64,000 nucleotides of DNA from Papaver somniferum (taxonomy: Eukaryota; Streptophyta; Magnoliopsida; Ranunculales; Papaveraceae), in NCBI RefSeq assembly GCF_003573695.1, contig NC_039362.1:11476489-11540488 (forward strand), written 5' to 3'. This document shows, in pieces, positions 34,972 through 46,010 of the stretch. A program made the position numbers and the translations under genes. The notes under the pieces are model-generated. The model saw nothing but the letters and a program-made list of their open reading frames with translations, was not told the origin of the DNA and did no database searches. Numbering within the stretch: the stretch's first letter is position 1; each line of letters starts with the position of its first letter.

Positions 34972-36589
34972 ACACCTTCATCAATTTATTATTTGGTTCA
35001 TTTATCATCAAGAAAATGCTCGAATCTTTACGGATAAATCAAGACGGTGAAAATTTGATCATCTTTTTTCGTGGGCTTTAGGCATTAGAAGATTAGAAGA
35101 TATCACTTATAATCAAATGTTGGTAAATTTGAAACATCTATACTTCAACCTCCTTAGTTTTTCTCTTTTGTTGTCTGCAATCCTGAGTTTAGTCCAACTT
35201 CATTTATTCAAACTTTTGGTGGTTAGGTCCTTTAACCCAGTTTTTCATCAATATATCCTCTTTGCGTTGATTTAAAAAAAAAAGAAAAAAAGCAGTAGTA
35301 GTATTTAATAAAATATATACCAGTGTGCATTACTTTTATAAGAGCCATCAATGCTAAAAATATTATTAGATAAATGTTTTATTATACTCCCTTTGTTTCT
35401 GAAAGACCGTCCTCTATTCCTTATTCCTTTTTCGTCAGTTTCAAAATTGTGTCTAGTTTATAGTCATACTTTTTCAATGAACTCTCTAATATACCCTTGA
35501 ATTTTTTAATATATTCATAAATTCATTTTTAACGTGACCCAATCTAAAATATTAAAGAAAATAGTATAATTAAGGAAACAAATATATCATTCATTCCTTT
35601 TAAGAAAATTTACATTTAACTCTAAAAATTAAATTCCTTATAAAGTTTATACTTCATAAATTAGATATCTTTTAAATTTTCCTTTATATTTCGTATTTAT
35701 AATTCTAAAAATAATTTTGGATAGTCTTTATTGCTAGCATTTTTATTAAAATAAAATAGGTAAGTAACTAAGGGTAGTCAAGTAAAATAGTATGGTCTTC
35801 TTATAATCAATAAGTACATTAACACTTTACACTCTTATTTAAAAGTTACATGTATTATTTTGTTGTTTCACCTCTATTTTAGCTAACTTATATTTTAACC
35901 ATTTTTCTTAAATTAATTTATAATAACTATTCAAAAATATTTATTAAGAGAATTAATATAAAAGTATCGCTTATTCTCGTTTGGACTTTGAAGAAAGTAA
36001 TACATAGATTTTAGTGGAAATCCTTTTTTTTTTGTTACTTGTTTTAAAATTATAGTAGAATGTTTTCGAATGTTATTTCAAAGAACCAATCATTTATATA
36101 TCACAGTATCCAAATCTTGTTAGATAACGTTTTTCCATTTTCTTGTCTTTTGTCTTGTAACATTAACAATTCAGAATTTTATATGTTAACAGTAACATTT
36201 TATATGTTAACACGAGAGAAGACGAAAAAATTAAAAGAAAACAAATACTCCAGTAAAAGTCAATTTATGGTTAAAGTTATTTACTATTTTTTTTAAACAA
36301 TTTATCCTTGTTAAACTACGTATAGTTGTTCTTTTTCCACTTCTTTCTTTACAAATTGTGTCTTGAGGACAAGGACCCTTGTGCTTGGATTTTTCCAACG
36401 CTCGACGAAGCAGGACTGAAAACTTGGATAATGGTTGTATTCATGGCACATAAAGGATCGAAATGTCGTTCTCCAATATCCCTTCTGAATTATATCTTTG
36501 AGCCTAGTGGGATAATTAGGCTTTTGGTTGAGTATTTTATTATATCTCAAGATGAAATTTTTGTCGACACATTTTATTCCTAGCTTGAA
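34972..36589. other. AT-rich intergenic sequence, no gene seen
   Basis: Long A/T runs; the ORFs at 36060-36296 and 36326-36583 have low-complexity composition and no motif I know. No terminal repeats found. It may contain old element debris. Confidence 0.4.
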
Positions 36590-37455
36590 TTATATATTTC
36601 TAGGTTGAGGGAGTTCCATGATGCATTTTATTAGTGCATACCACCATTTACATGTTGAGATAAAAAAAGCTTGTGAATAAGAGAATACGCATTACACTGC
36701 CCATAGCCCTGTCTTTGAAGAAATTCTTGTGTCCCAAGTGGATAAATAACCCAAAGATGGATGCTTCACATAAGAGGGATACGCTCTCTGACATGAACCC
36801 CTCGTCTAATGTATGGTTTGAGACTAAACAGATATAAGAGCTGCACTACTGTCAGAGAAAAAGTTGTAAGACTTTGGCTTGATCTAGGTGAGGAATAAGC
36901 TCCAGAGATGAACCCTAAAGTAACTCTTCGTAGAAGGTCGAGAATCACATATGATGATCTTGAACAGCCAAGGAGCTTTTCACATATGGAAATTTTAGCA
37001 TCTTCACTGTCTTTGTCTATGTTCACAACCTTCATTCTCCCAATCCTATTTTCACTACAGTATAGGTCCACTTGTGTACGTTGTTAAGATCATTCTGATC
37101 AACTACAACTAAAACCGGAGGACCCTTCCTATCCTCGAACAACAACCCAAATCTTGGGGGGAAAGATGAAGGCACGCCTTCCTTATAAAACCACTTGCCT
37201 TGGGCAGTATTCCCTACGATTGTGTATGTAATTTCCTTATATTGGAAAAAATTACTGGTAAATACCGCAACTATTAAGAATAGGCTGACCGAAAACATAA
37301 TTGTTATAGGTATAACTAACAACAATGCGCCTGTGATGATTCCTGTTGTAGTATGCCCCATGTAGACGACAAAGTATATCAATATACAAAAAACTAAAAT
37401 GACAAAAGTTATCTGACAAGGAACTAGAAGTTTGATTGTTAGCTTGATACGGTCG
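36590..37455 (-). pseudogene. Broken gene for a plant multi-pass membrane protein
   Basis: The minus-strand frame opens at about 37455 with several hydrophobic segments (TFVILVFCILIYFVVY, then TGALLLVIPITIMFSVSLFL), a soluble loop (PPRFGLLFEDRKGPPVLVVV), then after a frame change near 37060 the segment SSYVILDLLRRVTLGFISGA and LKPYIRRGVHV. A second frame change near 36790 leads to ESVSLLCEASIFGLFIHLG. The DLLRR, KPYIRRGV and ESVSLLCE series looks like a conserved plant membrane protein, but I cannot name the family. The upstream part is missing, and a SINE-like unit abuts the 5' side. Two frame changes make a pseudogene likely; sequence error is the alternative. Confidence 0.5.
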
Positions 37456-37457
37456 GG

Positions 37458-37560
37458 TCTTTTTTTTGAATTTTAATTAGCAGCGGGGATTGAACCCCTA
37501 ACATATCACTTGGAAGTTTAACCCTTGACTGATTGGGCTAGTCTCGTTGGTTGTGGTGGG
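37458..37560 (-). mobile_element. SINE-like unit with Pol III boxes
   Basis: On the minus strand, gagactagcccaatcagtc resembles an A box. About 45 bases on, GGTTCAATCCC (37486-37496) matches the B box with one change from GGTTCGAATCC-type consensus. The unit then runs into an A-rich end (attaaaattcaaaaaaaa, 37461 upward). This is the layout of a tRNA-derived plant SINE rather than a working tRNA: no cloverleaf closes. No target duplication was found. Confidence 0.5.
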
Positions 37561-37783
37561 TTGGTTATGGTGAAGCAACTAACAAAGATTAATAAATGCT
37601 ACTTCTAACATTGTTTGTGCATACAGATGGTGGCAGTGACGGTGGTGAAAATATAGATAGAAAACGTTCATGTGCCAAGATTGCGTTTGTATATATGGTC
37701 GATGGTGGTAAAGGTATGGTAACTAGCAAAAGTTTCCGGTGTATATGGTTGTGGTGCAACAACAAAGCAAAAAAAAAAAAAAA

Positions 37784-37959
37784 NNNNNNNNNNNNNNNNN
37801 NNNNNNNNNNNNNNNNNNNNNNNNNNNNNNNNNNNNNNNNNNNNNNNNNNNNNNNNNNNNNNNNNNNNNNNNNNNNNNNNNNNNNNNNNNNNNNNNNNNN
37901 NNNNNNNNNNNNNNNNNNNNNNNNNNNNNNNNNNNNNNNNNNNNNNNNNNNNNNNNNNN
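37784..37959. other. Assembly gap (176 N) bounded by poly(A)
   Basis: Both sides of the N run are pure A, so the gap probably reflects a homopolymer or a repeat ending in poly(A). The apparent ORFs crossing it are artefacts. Confidence 0.95.
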
Positions 37960-38282
37960 AAAAAAAAAAGACTGCTTCTGTACATGACAGGGTTGGTGGT
38001 GGTATATACAAAGTGTAGCAAACAGAACAAGTTTTTGTACAGTGGTGGTGGTGGTGCTAATGTACGTAGATATTATTAGAATGTATCTCTAATGTCAAAC
38101 ATTTAGCTAGGGTCGAAGAAGATACATATAACATTTGCCAAACGACTCAACCGCTCTTTAGCCCACATACATACACTCCTAAGACTATTGATTTGATAAA
38201 ATAAAACGCTAGAATATTCATGACATGAAAGAGAAATAATAATCATACAACAGTCTTGGAAGATTCATAGGTTCTCTTGTAT
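37960..38282. other. Unassigned stretch after the gap
   Basis: Starts with poly(A), then ggtggtggtgg-rich sequence near 38040. No gene or element end seen. Confidence 0.4.
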
Positions 38283-38820
38283 GGCTATCAATTTCAAGTT
38301 ACTTTCACAAATTCAACATCTAATTATCCCCACATGAAAACCATCCATCCTTTCCCAAACCCTCCTGTATTAGGTAGCATTTTTTAAGGAAATTTTTGTT
38401 TTTTTGCTCTTTAATATCTTTGAACTCTTCTTTTCATTGTCCAAATATTTTTCTTACACTAGTGCAATGCCTTAAGGGGGACTCGAATAAGTTTTGAATC
38501 ACCATCGAACTTCAAAAATGGAATACAAGTAATTGGCAATACAACTAGGACTTGTATTTCATTTGGGTTATAAAAAGAAGGCTATCAATTTCAAGTTATT
38601 TTCACAAATTCAACATCTAATTATCCCCACATGAAAACCATCCATCCTTTCCCAAACCCTCCTGTATTAGGTAGCATTTTTTAAGCAAATTTTTGTTTTT
38701 TTTTGCTCTTTAACATCTTTGAACTCCAAATATTCCTCTTACACCAGTGCAATGCCTTAAGGGGACTCGAATAAGTTTCGAATCACCATAACTTCAAAAA
38801 TGGAACACAAGTAGTTGGCA
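38283..38820 (+). repeat. Direct duplication of about 260 bp
   Basis: Copy 1 at 38283-38546 and copy 2 at 38582-38820 both run ggctatcaatttcaagtta...aactcatc/ccccacatgaaaaccatcc, cccaaaccctcctgtattagg, agtgcaatgccttaag, gaataagttt(c/t)gaatcacc and agt(a/t)(a/g)ttggcaat. Differences are few substitutions and a 20-bp deletion in copy 2. The period is about 298 bp. It lies 440 bp upstream of the trihelix gene start, so it may be part of its distal promoter. Confidence 0.88.
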
Positions 38821-39257
38821 ATGAATCAGTGGATCTGAGAGATGGGGTTTGCTAGTCTAGGGTTCAGTGAAGACCAGATGGAGAATTTGGGTTTTAGACA
38901 AAGAAGGAATTTAGGGTTTCTGGAGTGCAGTTTGGGGTTAATCAATCTTGAGCAGGGATATAGATGGGCATTGCAGGTGAGACTTGTGATGTTCATTTGG
39001 TGGAATTGTGTGATGGAGATTCACAAGGGCAGGAATTGGTGTTGTGACAGAATGGGTCAAGAATGGAAATGGAGGAATCTCATGGTGCAATTGTGGTGAA
39101 GTTGAAGGTGACCTTTAACTACTCAAACGCGGTTTTCCATTTCGAGCATTTTAGCCCTTAACCCAAAATGGAACTGGTAACTTTTTCCCAGTCTTTATAA
39201 TGGGTATCATACTTCACTCTAATCTTCAACATCTCTTCATTCTGTGTTTCTTTGGAA

Positions 39258-41273
39258 ATGGAGATCAACTCAAATAATGAACCTGAACCAGAATTTGAGA
39301 TCATCAGCCCAGAATGGGAAAGAGAAGATGATAGAATTACACCTACATTGCTGGGGAGGAGGCGTTCACGAAGACAGAGAGATGAAATGTGAGTTCTCTA
39401 CCTTCTATTTTTTAGAAATATATAGTTAATCTTAATTGTGACAAGTTAAAAACCATTTGGGAGTGGAACAAACCTTAATTGAAATGGTTTTATGTAATTG
39501 GGTGGCTGTAATCAATTGCTGAAAAATTGCTGAAAAAAATCAAGTAGTTTGTAGAATTTCTAGGGTTTGTGATTTAAGGTCGTAAGATATAATCTAACCT
39601 TTAAGACAGTGATCCATGGTTGATCACTTGAAGAATCTTCTGATATATATAGTTAATCTTTAGTAGTTAATCTTCCATTTCTTGAAGAATCTCAATTGTC
39701 TTTTGTAGAAACAGTGATCCATGGTTGATCACTTGAAGAATCTTCTATTTTTTAGAAATATATAGTTAATCTTCTATTTCTTGAAGAATCTTAATTGTCT
39801 TTTGTAGAAACAGTGATCCATGGTTGATGAATTACAACAAACCTTAATTGAAATGGTTTTATGTAATTGGGTGTCTGTAAAGTTAGTTTGAGCTATGTTC
39901 TTTCTTTTCAGAATTTTGGTTTCTGTTGGTTTTTGCAGTAACCAAATGGAAGGAAATACATCATCGGCTGGACCTATGCATGTTGATCATCAACAGCACC
40001 CACAAACCCTCCATCAACAGCACACATCTCAGAATCTTCAAGGATCTTCATGTCAACGAATTAAGTGGACAGATGAAACCACAAACCTGTTGATAAAACT
40101 GGTCTATTATGCTGGAGAGGAAAGAAAATCTGTCATTTTGCTCAAAGGGAAATGGAAAGCCGTTTCTCAAGTTATGTCTGACAAAGGATTTTCCGTGACT
40201 CCTAAACAGTGTGAAGATAAATTTCATGAGCTGAACAAACGGTATAGAAGACTAATTGATCTTCTTGGTTGGGACGACGCTTGCAAGGTGGTTGAGGATC
40301 ATGCAGTTTTGAAGACGATGGACATCTCACTGAAAGCTAAGGCGGATGTTTGGAAAAGCCTGAGATCAAAACATTTGTTTTTTGAAGAGACGACTTCATA
40401 CTACAATGGGCATCTACCTTCTGATCCAGAACTTCGAAAATCTCTGCAGCGAGCTCTTAGACGCGATGATGATCATGATACTCGCAATGTACTAGAAGAT
40501 GTTAATGAGGATGACAGTTGGACCCTAGATAAGCATGCCCGACACACTAGTGATTCAGTCCGTGATCGAGTTCCTCTAGCTATCTGTGGTCCTATCTTGA
40601 GTGGCAAATCCCCTCCTCCTGACTTTCCTGCCGAGCCTTATCAGTTTTTGGTGGTTAATGCTGATCAGGTAAGGCTTTCGTCCTTTTCACGATTTGGGTT
40701 TTCCACCTTTGCGATATCGCCTAGCTAGAAGAAGTTTTTGACTGTTCCGTTTCTTTGTAGCCCAAGTCTCAGAGTAATCAGTCGTTTCGCTTTAGTTGTA
40801 CGGTTAATTTTGATGTTTTTGTTTTTATGAGTGATTTAACCAAAGTTGAACCTTTTAGACCACGAACCAAAGGCTTCTTGATGCTGCTATTCGTGAGAAG
40901 GAGTTGGCAGATATGGCGAGTCTTCGGGTTCAACTTCAAAGGGAGCAAGAACTCGCCCGAGGACTTGAGACGCAACTAGCTGATGCCAAAGGTATTTTTT
41001 TCATAACCTCGTCATTGCTGATTGATAATGTAGTGTCAACATCTTGAGTCTAGCGTTGTCTTCCTAGCCGAGATATCTAGCTTAGATCGAGACTCCGTTT
41101 CCGAATACCGTACGATGTCCAAGAAGTTGAACACCGAAAAAGAGCATGTTCTATGCTTCAACAGAAGATTTTCAACAAGTACGATAAGATCGATCGCTAA
41201 ACCGCCGAGATCGAGAGGCTCCAGGCCGAGCTACTTCGTTATCAGAGATTTGAGTATGTTCCCTAGGAAATAG
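39258..41273 (+). CDS. Trihelix (SANT-like) transcription factor, spliced, with an unusual C-terminal fusion
   Basis: Exon 1 39258-39388, exon 2 39939-40668, exon 3 40859-40991, exon 4 41068 to a stop at 41271-41273. Every junction has GT..AG, and exon 1 to 2 joins in frame (..RDE|I NQMEG). Exon 2 holds the DNA-binding domain: IKWTDETTNLLIKLVYYAGE, GKWKAVSQVM, TPKQCEDKFHELNKRYRRL, then SKHLFFEETTSYYNGHLP. This is the trihelix/Myb_DNA-bind_4 pattern of the Arabidopsis At1g21200-type proteins. Those proteins are nuclear and end in a different helical tail. Here the frame instead passes through a Pro-rich linker (GKSPPPDFPAEPYQF) into a coiled coil (exon 3, QLQREQELARGLETQL). If intron 2 is retained the protein stops at 40728. 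A weak TATA-like tttataat lies about 60 bp upstream. The start codon is the first ATG of exon 1. Confidence 0.65.
39470..39875 (+). repeat. Minisatellite in trihelix intron 1
   Basis: A unit of about 100 bp starting cagtgatccatggttgatca occurs at 39608, 39713 and 39811. Within it, tgatccatggttgatca is an imperfect palindrome around ccatgg, and ttgaagaatct recurs. The segment aaaccttaattgaaatggtttt flanks the array at 39472 and 39839. All of it falls inside the intron. Confidence 0.8.
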
Positions 41274-41992
41274 ATAATCTCCGAGCTGAGTTATCCCGAT
41301 TTCAAAGAGTTGCTGGTGATAGAAAATTGCTGGCCGAGTCTCTAGAGAGTCAATGCAATACTTTGAGGCTTTAGAACAGGGATCTTCATGCCGATCATAA
41401 GCTTTTATCTCAGTCAAAGGATGATGCTGAGAGGTCCGTTCAAAAGTTAGAGGAGAGACTTCTCGGGTTTGATCAAATGTCACGAGATTTGGAGTGGACT
41501 CGGGCCCAATTATCGGGTCTTCAAACAGCGCATGATCGACAGAAAACGGCTTGGGGTAAACATAAGCAACATTGGCCCACTAATGAGTTTAACGAACAGC
41601 AATATACCGGTTTGGTATTGAAGATGTCCGCGCTTGAAATCAGTCTTTCTAAATCCGAAGAAATTTTAAAACTAGTTTTGCCCGTGCTTTCATGTTTTTG
41701 TGCATGTCTTTGTTTTCTCACATGTTTCGTCGCTGTTTGCATTTGCGTTAACCATGTTGTTTTTCTTGTCTGTGTAGCCGAGCAAGGGAGGGTCAAGTCC
41801 TTGGAGGAAGAGATTGTTCAGCTGAAGAACAATGAGGCCCAGCTGAATGCGAAGATCACCAATGCTGAGGCTGCTACTACTGAGTTGGCTCGTCAACTTG
41901 CCAAAGCGAAAGAGGAGTACCGGACTGAGCTTGCTGCTAAGATCAAAGAAGGTGTGAAGGAGTTCATTGATAACATAAGAAGAGAGCTATAG
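41068..41992 (+). pseudogene. Decayed coiled-coil segment continuing the trihelix locus
   Basis: In one plus frame the region reads as heptad-like helix: TAEIERLQAELLRYQRF, IDNLRAELSRFQRVAGD, SKDDAERSVQKLEERLLG, then from 41779 EEEIVQLKNNEAQLNAKI and LARQLAKAKEEYRTELAA to a stop at 41992. In-frame stops lie near 41200, 41263 and 41372. A probable intron ends with tgtgtag at 41778. Such tails occur in plant proteins linked to mobile-domain transposons, but I see no mobile domain here. It continues the helix type of exon 3, so both were probably once one protein. It is unlike the C-terminus of ordinary trihelix factors. Confidence 0.5.
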
Positions 41993-42368
41993 TTGCTGCG
42001 AAGAAGTCGGGCTCGGGACCGATTCCTTCGACCGAATAATCTGTACCTACTTATAATCTGGTAATCTTCGTTCAGATTCATTTTGAACCTAAATGTTACT
42101 GACATTGTCTTAGGGAGTAATATATGTAGGCTACTGTCATTATGTCTTTATACCATCAATCCAACTTTCTTATCTTTAGGTTAAGCTATATTACTTTGCT
42201 AACTCTGCACCTTGTTATTTGGTTTATGCATGGGAGTTGAATAAGTAAATGCTGACATAATTGTGGAAAGTGAGGGCTTTTCTGGTAGTATCAAGGGAAT
42301 GTATTTTCGTGTCTTGTTTCTATACATTATTTGTTATACAATGTTAGCTAGGGTACCCAAATTGATAG

Positions 42369-42405
<37 letters not shown>

Positions 42406-43189
42406 CGACTGATACTGCAACCAACCCCATTATGTTAGTGTTGTATCGTATCACTAAAAATGGTAGTTTGAACAAAAAGCTACACCTAAGTTTGCCTGCA
42501 TTTATCTATAAATTTCACCAGAACCTACAAGCAGAGTTCTTTTTGATAATACGTCTCCATTCTGTCCTTAACTACCATTCGTGACTGCCACTGGTGCTAA
42601 ATTTGCACTTCGAGATCTTGTCTCTCTTGCGGTATTAGCATAGAAATATTAGATAGCTCAGTTTTGAAGCATTTACAGGCACATTATCTGACTTTTGGGA
42701 TCATCTTTGTCTTTTTTATGCTTTACATTTCAATTTCGTCCTATCATTGAAATACTTTCTTGTCCATACGGTCAAAAATTAAGATTTTTTAAGAATTGCA
42801 TCAACTGAGGTTTCACGAAAACTCAACTACATTGATGACCTACAGAATTTAACACTTGAAATGTGGAACAAACAACTCTAGCTAGTCCCAGTAGTACTAC
42901 GTAATTGGGAAAAGGATGGCATGATGCTAGTAAACTTACATGAGTGCACCTCAACTCCATTAACTGCTGTTTAACGAATTGGCAGCTCTGATTTTTACTG
43001 ACATTCATTTTGACAAGGTCATTTAACAGAGGTTTCCTTAAGAGGAATGTTGAATTGGCGAATCTAGGAGTGTCTGTCAGTGGCCAGTGATCTGAGACAT
43101 TAGTACTTTCTAGCGTGGCAGCGGTCCACTTTAAGCTAACATAAGTTTTTGCTACGGCACGCGACAGCATGAGCCTGCAGTTTTTGATA
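41993..43189. other. Non-coding stretch with a (TA)n run
   Basis: Contains (TA)n at about 42375-42403. A 115-codon minus frame at 42823-43170 has ordinary amino-acid composition but no motif I know and no splice context I trust. Nothing else is seen. Confidence 0.4.
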
Positions 43190-43305
43190 GATGTACAGCT
43201 GTTAGAGATTTAGATCTTTAAATTTAGGAAGGACTCAACTAGATGGATAACTCATGGCATTTAGGAAGGGGCACATTTATTAATATCTGGAATCTAGATG
43301 GATAC
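43190..43305 (+). pseudogene. Short plus-strand LINE fragment
   Basis: One plus frame reads NSWHLGRGTFINIWNLDGY, the G.G..i.iW.d.W motif found between the RT and zf-RVT parts of plant LINEs (compare the minus-strand LINE here, QVGNGTRINIWTANWIP). It is cut at 43305 by the poly(T) end of the larger LINE. Orientation is opposite, so it is a different insertion. Confidence 0.55.
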
Positions 43306-43418
43306 TTTTTTTTTAAACAAAGGCAAACTTAATATTACATAAACATATTAGTTACGTCATGATTTATGTAAGGAACTACTAAGTCAGGCGGATAACTTCA
43401 CCAATTCCCACATAAATT

Positions 43419-44018
43419 CTATTTTCGAGCTGCCTTTGCTAAAGCATCTGCAGCTTTATTACAAGACCTATAAACAAACTCACAAGACCACATAGGGTAG
43501 CTATTACACATATTAACACAATTTCTAAGAATAGGTAAACACTGCCACCGACAAAGATTAGTTTGATGTTGTAAAAAGTTACTGATACTCCAATTGTCTG
43601 TCTCAAAAATGACATTAGTCCAGCCATTTGAATATGCTATTTGCATAGCTTCTACCATAGCCCAGGCTTCAGCTTGCTCAACATTTATAGCTCTTTTCAA
43701 TGTTCCTCTTCCCATGACCAAGGCCCCTGCAGAATTTCTAGTTATAATACCAATACCAGCTAACAAAGATTCAGAATTATATGAAGCATCAATATTTATC
43801 TTTAAGAACTGCATAGGAGGAGGAACCCAAGGCAAATGTAAGATGTAGTTCTGTAAATGGTAATGATTATGAGCAACAAATGCGGTGTCTAATTGATGTT
43901 GTACCCTGTAAGAGTTTATCTGATGTATGACAGTTCGACTATTGGGTGTTGTATTGCTGAAAACATCCCTACATCTATGTTTCCAAATGAAGTGCATTAT
44001 ACAGAGAGTTAAGTGCAC
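43419..44018 (-). pseudogene. LINE RNase H (RVT_3) domain
   Basis: The RNase H removes the RNA strand after first-strand synthesis. The catalytic residues appear as NIDASYN, EQAEAWAMVEAM, FETDNWS and KAADALAKAA, in the order D-E-D-D. The frame is open for 199 residues and continuous with the upstream zf-RVT piece except for one tag. It is the C-terminal domain of the LINE polyprotein. Confidence 0.9.
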
Positions 44019-44096
44019 AACTAGAGGTGTGTGTTTGATATTTATATTCGAACCCTTAAGCTTCCAAGTCTGAATCCAGGAGAGAACCGAGTGATA

Positions 44097-45749
44097 CTAC
44101 ACAATGGAAACGAACTGATTAGGGAAAAAAATCTTCCATATAGCTTGAGAGAAGGAGCAATGAAGTAGCAAATGGTCCAGATCTTCAGTTTGATTCATAC
44201 TACACATAACACATATTTGATCATCAGCATTCAGATGCCTAAAAATGCGAGCTTTCACGGGTATATCATCATGTAATCCTTTCCACATAAAAATTTGAAA
44301 CTTATACGGTACTTTCAATTTCCAGAATGCCAACCAAAATTGCTGAGATAAACCCATTGAAATATCCATATGCAATTCCTTTTCACAAAGCATCTTGTAC
44401 GCTGAAGCAGTTGTAAACATGCCAGTACTAGTAAAAGGCCAGACCAATTTATCTTCCTGATCTAATTGTAAAGGAATAGTGACAATAGAATTCACCTGGT
44501 CTGCAGAAAATAAATGGCGAAGAAGCGGAATATTCCATTGCTGAGTGAGAGGATCAAATAGTTCCGAAACCCATTGAATATTACTTGTATTCAGATCACT
44601 CCAATCTTGAATTGCATTCTGCATGAAAGGAATCCAATTGGCAGTCCAGATATTGATGCGAGTACCATTACCTACTTGCCATTTTGCATTTCTAAGAACA
44701 AATTCAAGCCCAACACATATACTCTGCCATACCCAACTTGAATTGTTAGTTTCCGATGTAGGGAAGAATTGCAGATCATTATGAGGAAAGTATTTTCCTT
44801 TCAACAATTTTGCCCAAATAGCATCTTGATTATGTAATAATTACCAGGCCAATTTCGCAACAAGAGATGAATTGTAATTGGTTAAATTTTTAAGACCTAG
44901 ACAACCAAATCTTTTAGGTGCACATACCTTTTTCCATCCAATAAGATGTCGTGGATGATCGTTGGTAAAATTATTCCACCAGTAACTCCTTTGGATGTCG
45001 TCCATGTGATGAATTGTTGTTTCTGGCAGTTTAAGGATCTGCATTTGAAACATACCCATTGTACTCAGCATTGCATTCACTTGAGTTGTTCTCCCTGCTT
45101 GGTTAATCATTTTACTATGCCAGCCCTGTAACCGGTTATTCATGCTATCAAGAATACCTTTACAATTTTTTTGTCTTGATCTATGCATCAAAAGAGGAAT
45201 GCCCAAATATTTTTCACCCAACCCCATAACTTTCATATTAAGAATGCTAGAAATACTAGCCTTGTGGGAAATCGAAGTGTGCTTACCAAAAAACAAAGTT
45301 GACTTCTGCATGTTAATAACCTCTCCTGAGGCTTGTCCAAAGGAAAGAATCAGATGTTTAAGATGATTCATTTGAGAAGAATTAGCTTGAAAGAATAACA
45401 AACAATCATCCGCAAAAAACAGATGATTGATAGGAGGACAATGATGGTTAATTTTAATACCATTGAGAAGACCAGAAGCAACATTATGCTGTAAAAGTCT
45501 AGAAAACGATTCCATGATGAACAAAAATAAATAAGGAGACAAAGGGTCTCCTTGGCGAAGGCCGCGAGTTGGACAAAAAGAAGAACTAGGAGTACTATTA
45601 ATAAGTATAGAAATATTTGTTGTGGATATGCACTGATCAATCAAAGAAATCCAATCTTCATGAAAACCCATTTGGCGAAAAATTGATAATAAAAAATACC
45701 ATTCAACCTTGTCGAATGCTTTCGACATATCCAACTTTAAACTTACCAA
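44097..45749 (-). pseudogene. LINE reverse transcriptase C-terminal part and zf-RVT
   Basis: Two pieces in one frame (44841-45749 and 44097-44807) are separated by a taa in W*LLHNQDAIW. RT motifs: MSKAFDKVEW (motif with the first Asp), GLRQGDPLSP, FADD (residues 112-115 of the first piece), LGIPLLMHRSR, then KRFGCLGLKNL. The second piece has the CX2C-like ICVMC and the downstream HLLLHC of the zinc-binding zf-RVT region. The RT enzyme would prime at nicked target DNA. The stops make it inactive. Confidence 0.92.
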
Positions 45750-46010
45750 AGCCTAATTGATCTTCTTAAATTTCATACTATGCAGAATCTCCTGTGCTAT
45801 AATAACATTATCATGGATATGTCTGCCTGTAACAAAGGAAATTTGAGTAGGAGAAATAATGACAGGTAAAAAAGGTTTAAGACGGTTCGCCAAAATTTTT
45901 GAGATGACTTTGTAACTAACATTGCACAGACTAATTGGTTTGTAGTCAGCTGGTGTTTGAGGGTTATGAGTTTTGGGTATCATAACTTGATAATTATGAT
46001 TTATAGCTGT

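Larger units (their letters stand above)
43306..46010 (-). mobile_element. Plant LINE retrotransposon, 5'-truncated, reverse orientation
   Basis: One minus-strand frame covers RT, zf-RVT and RNase H with only three stops (about 45750, 44808 and 44019). It begins within RT (VMIPKTHNPQTPADYKPISL), continues through SLKLDMSKAFDKVEWYF, TRGLRQGDPLSPYLFLF and FFADDCLLFFQ (catalytic Asp pair), then the zf-RVT part (FWKLKVPYKFQIFMWKGL, ICVMCSMNQTEDLDHLLLHC), and ends with the RNase H (LKINIDASYNSE, DALAKAARK). The endonuclease and ORF1 are missing by 5' truncation, usual for LINEs. The poly(A) tail is the T run at 43306-43314. Confidence 0.92.

Noticed and set aside
37460..37560. Possible tRNA gene (B-box-like GGTTCAATCCC, minus strand)
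   Set aside because: No acceptor or anticodon stem can be closed and an A-rich tail follows, so a SINE-like unit is the better reading.
37589..38030. Frames of 120-140 codons on both strands across the second gap
   Set aside because: N run plus homopolymer A/T; no real coding sequence.
38842..39099. 85-codon plus-strand frame just upstream of the trihelix gene
   Set aside because: Trp/Leu/Gly-rich with no domain, and it does not splice in frame into exon 1 in a way I could support.
42823..43170. 115-codon minus-strand frame downstream of the trihelix locus
   Set aside because: Composition looks protein-like and a gtaagt lies at one end, but there is no motif, no partner exon and no family match I can support.
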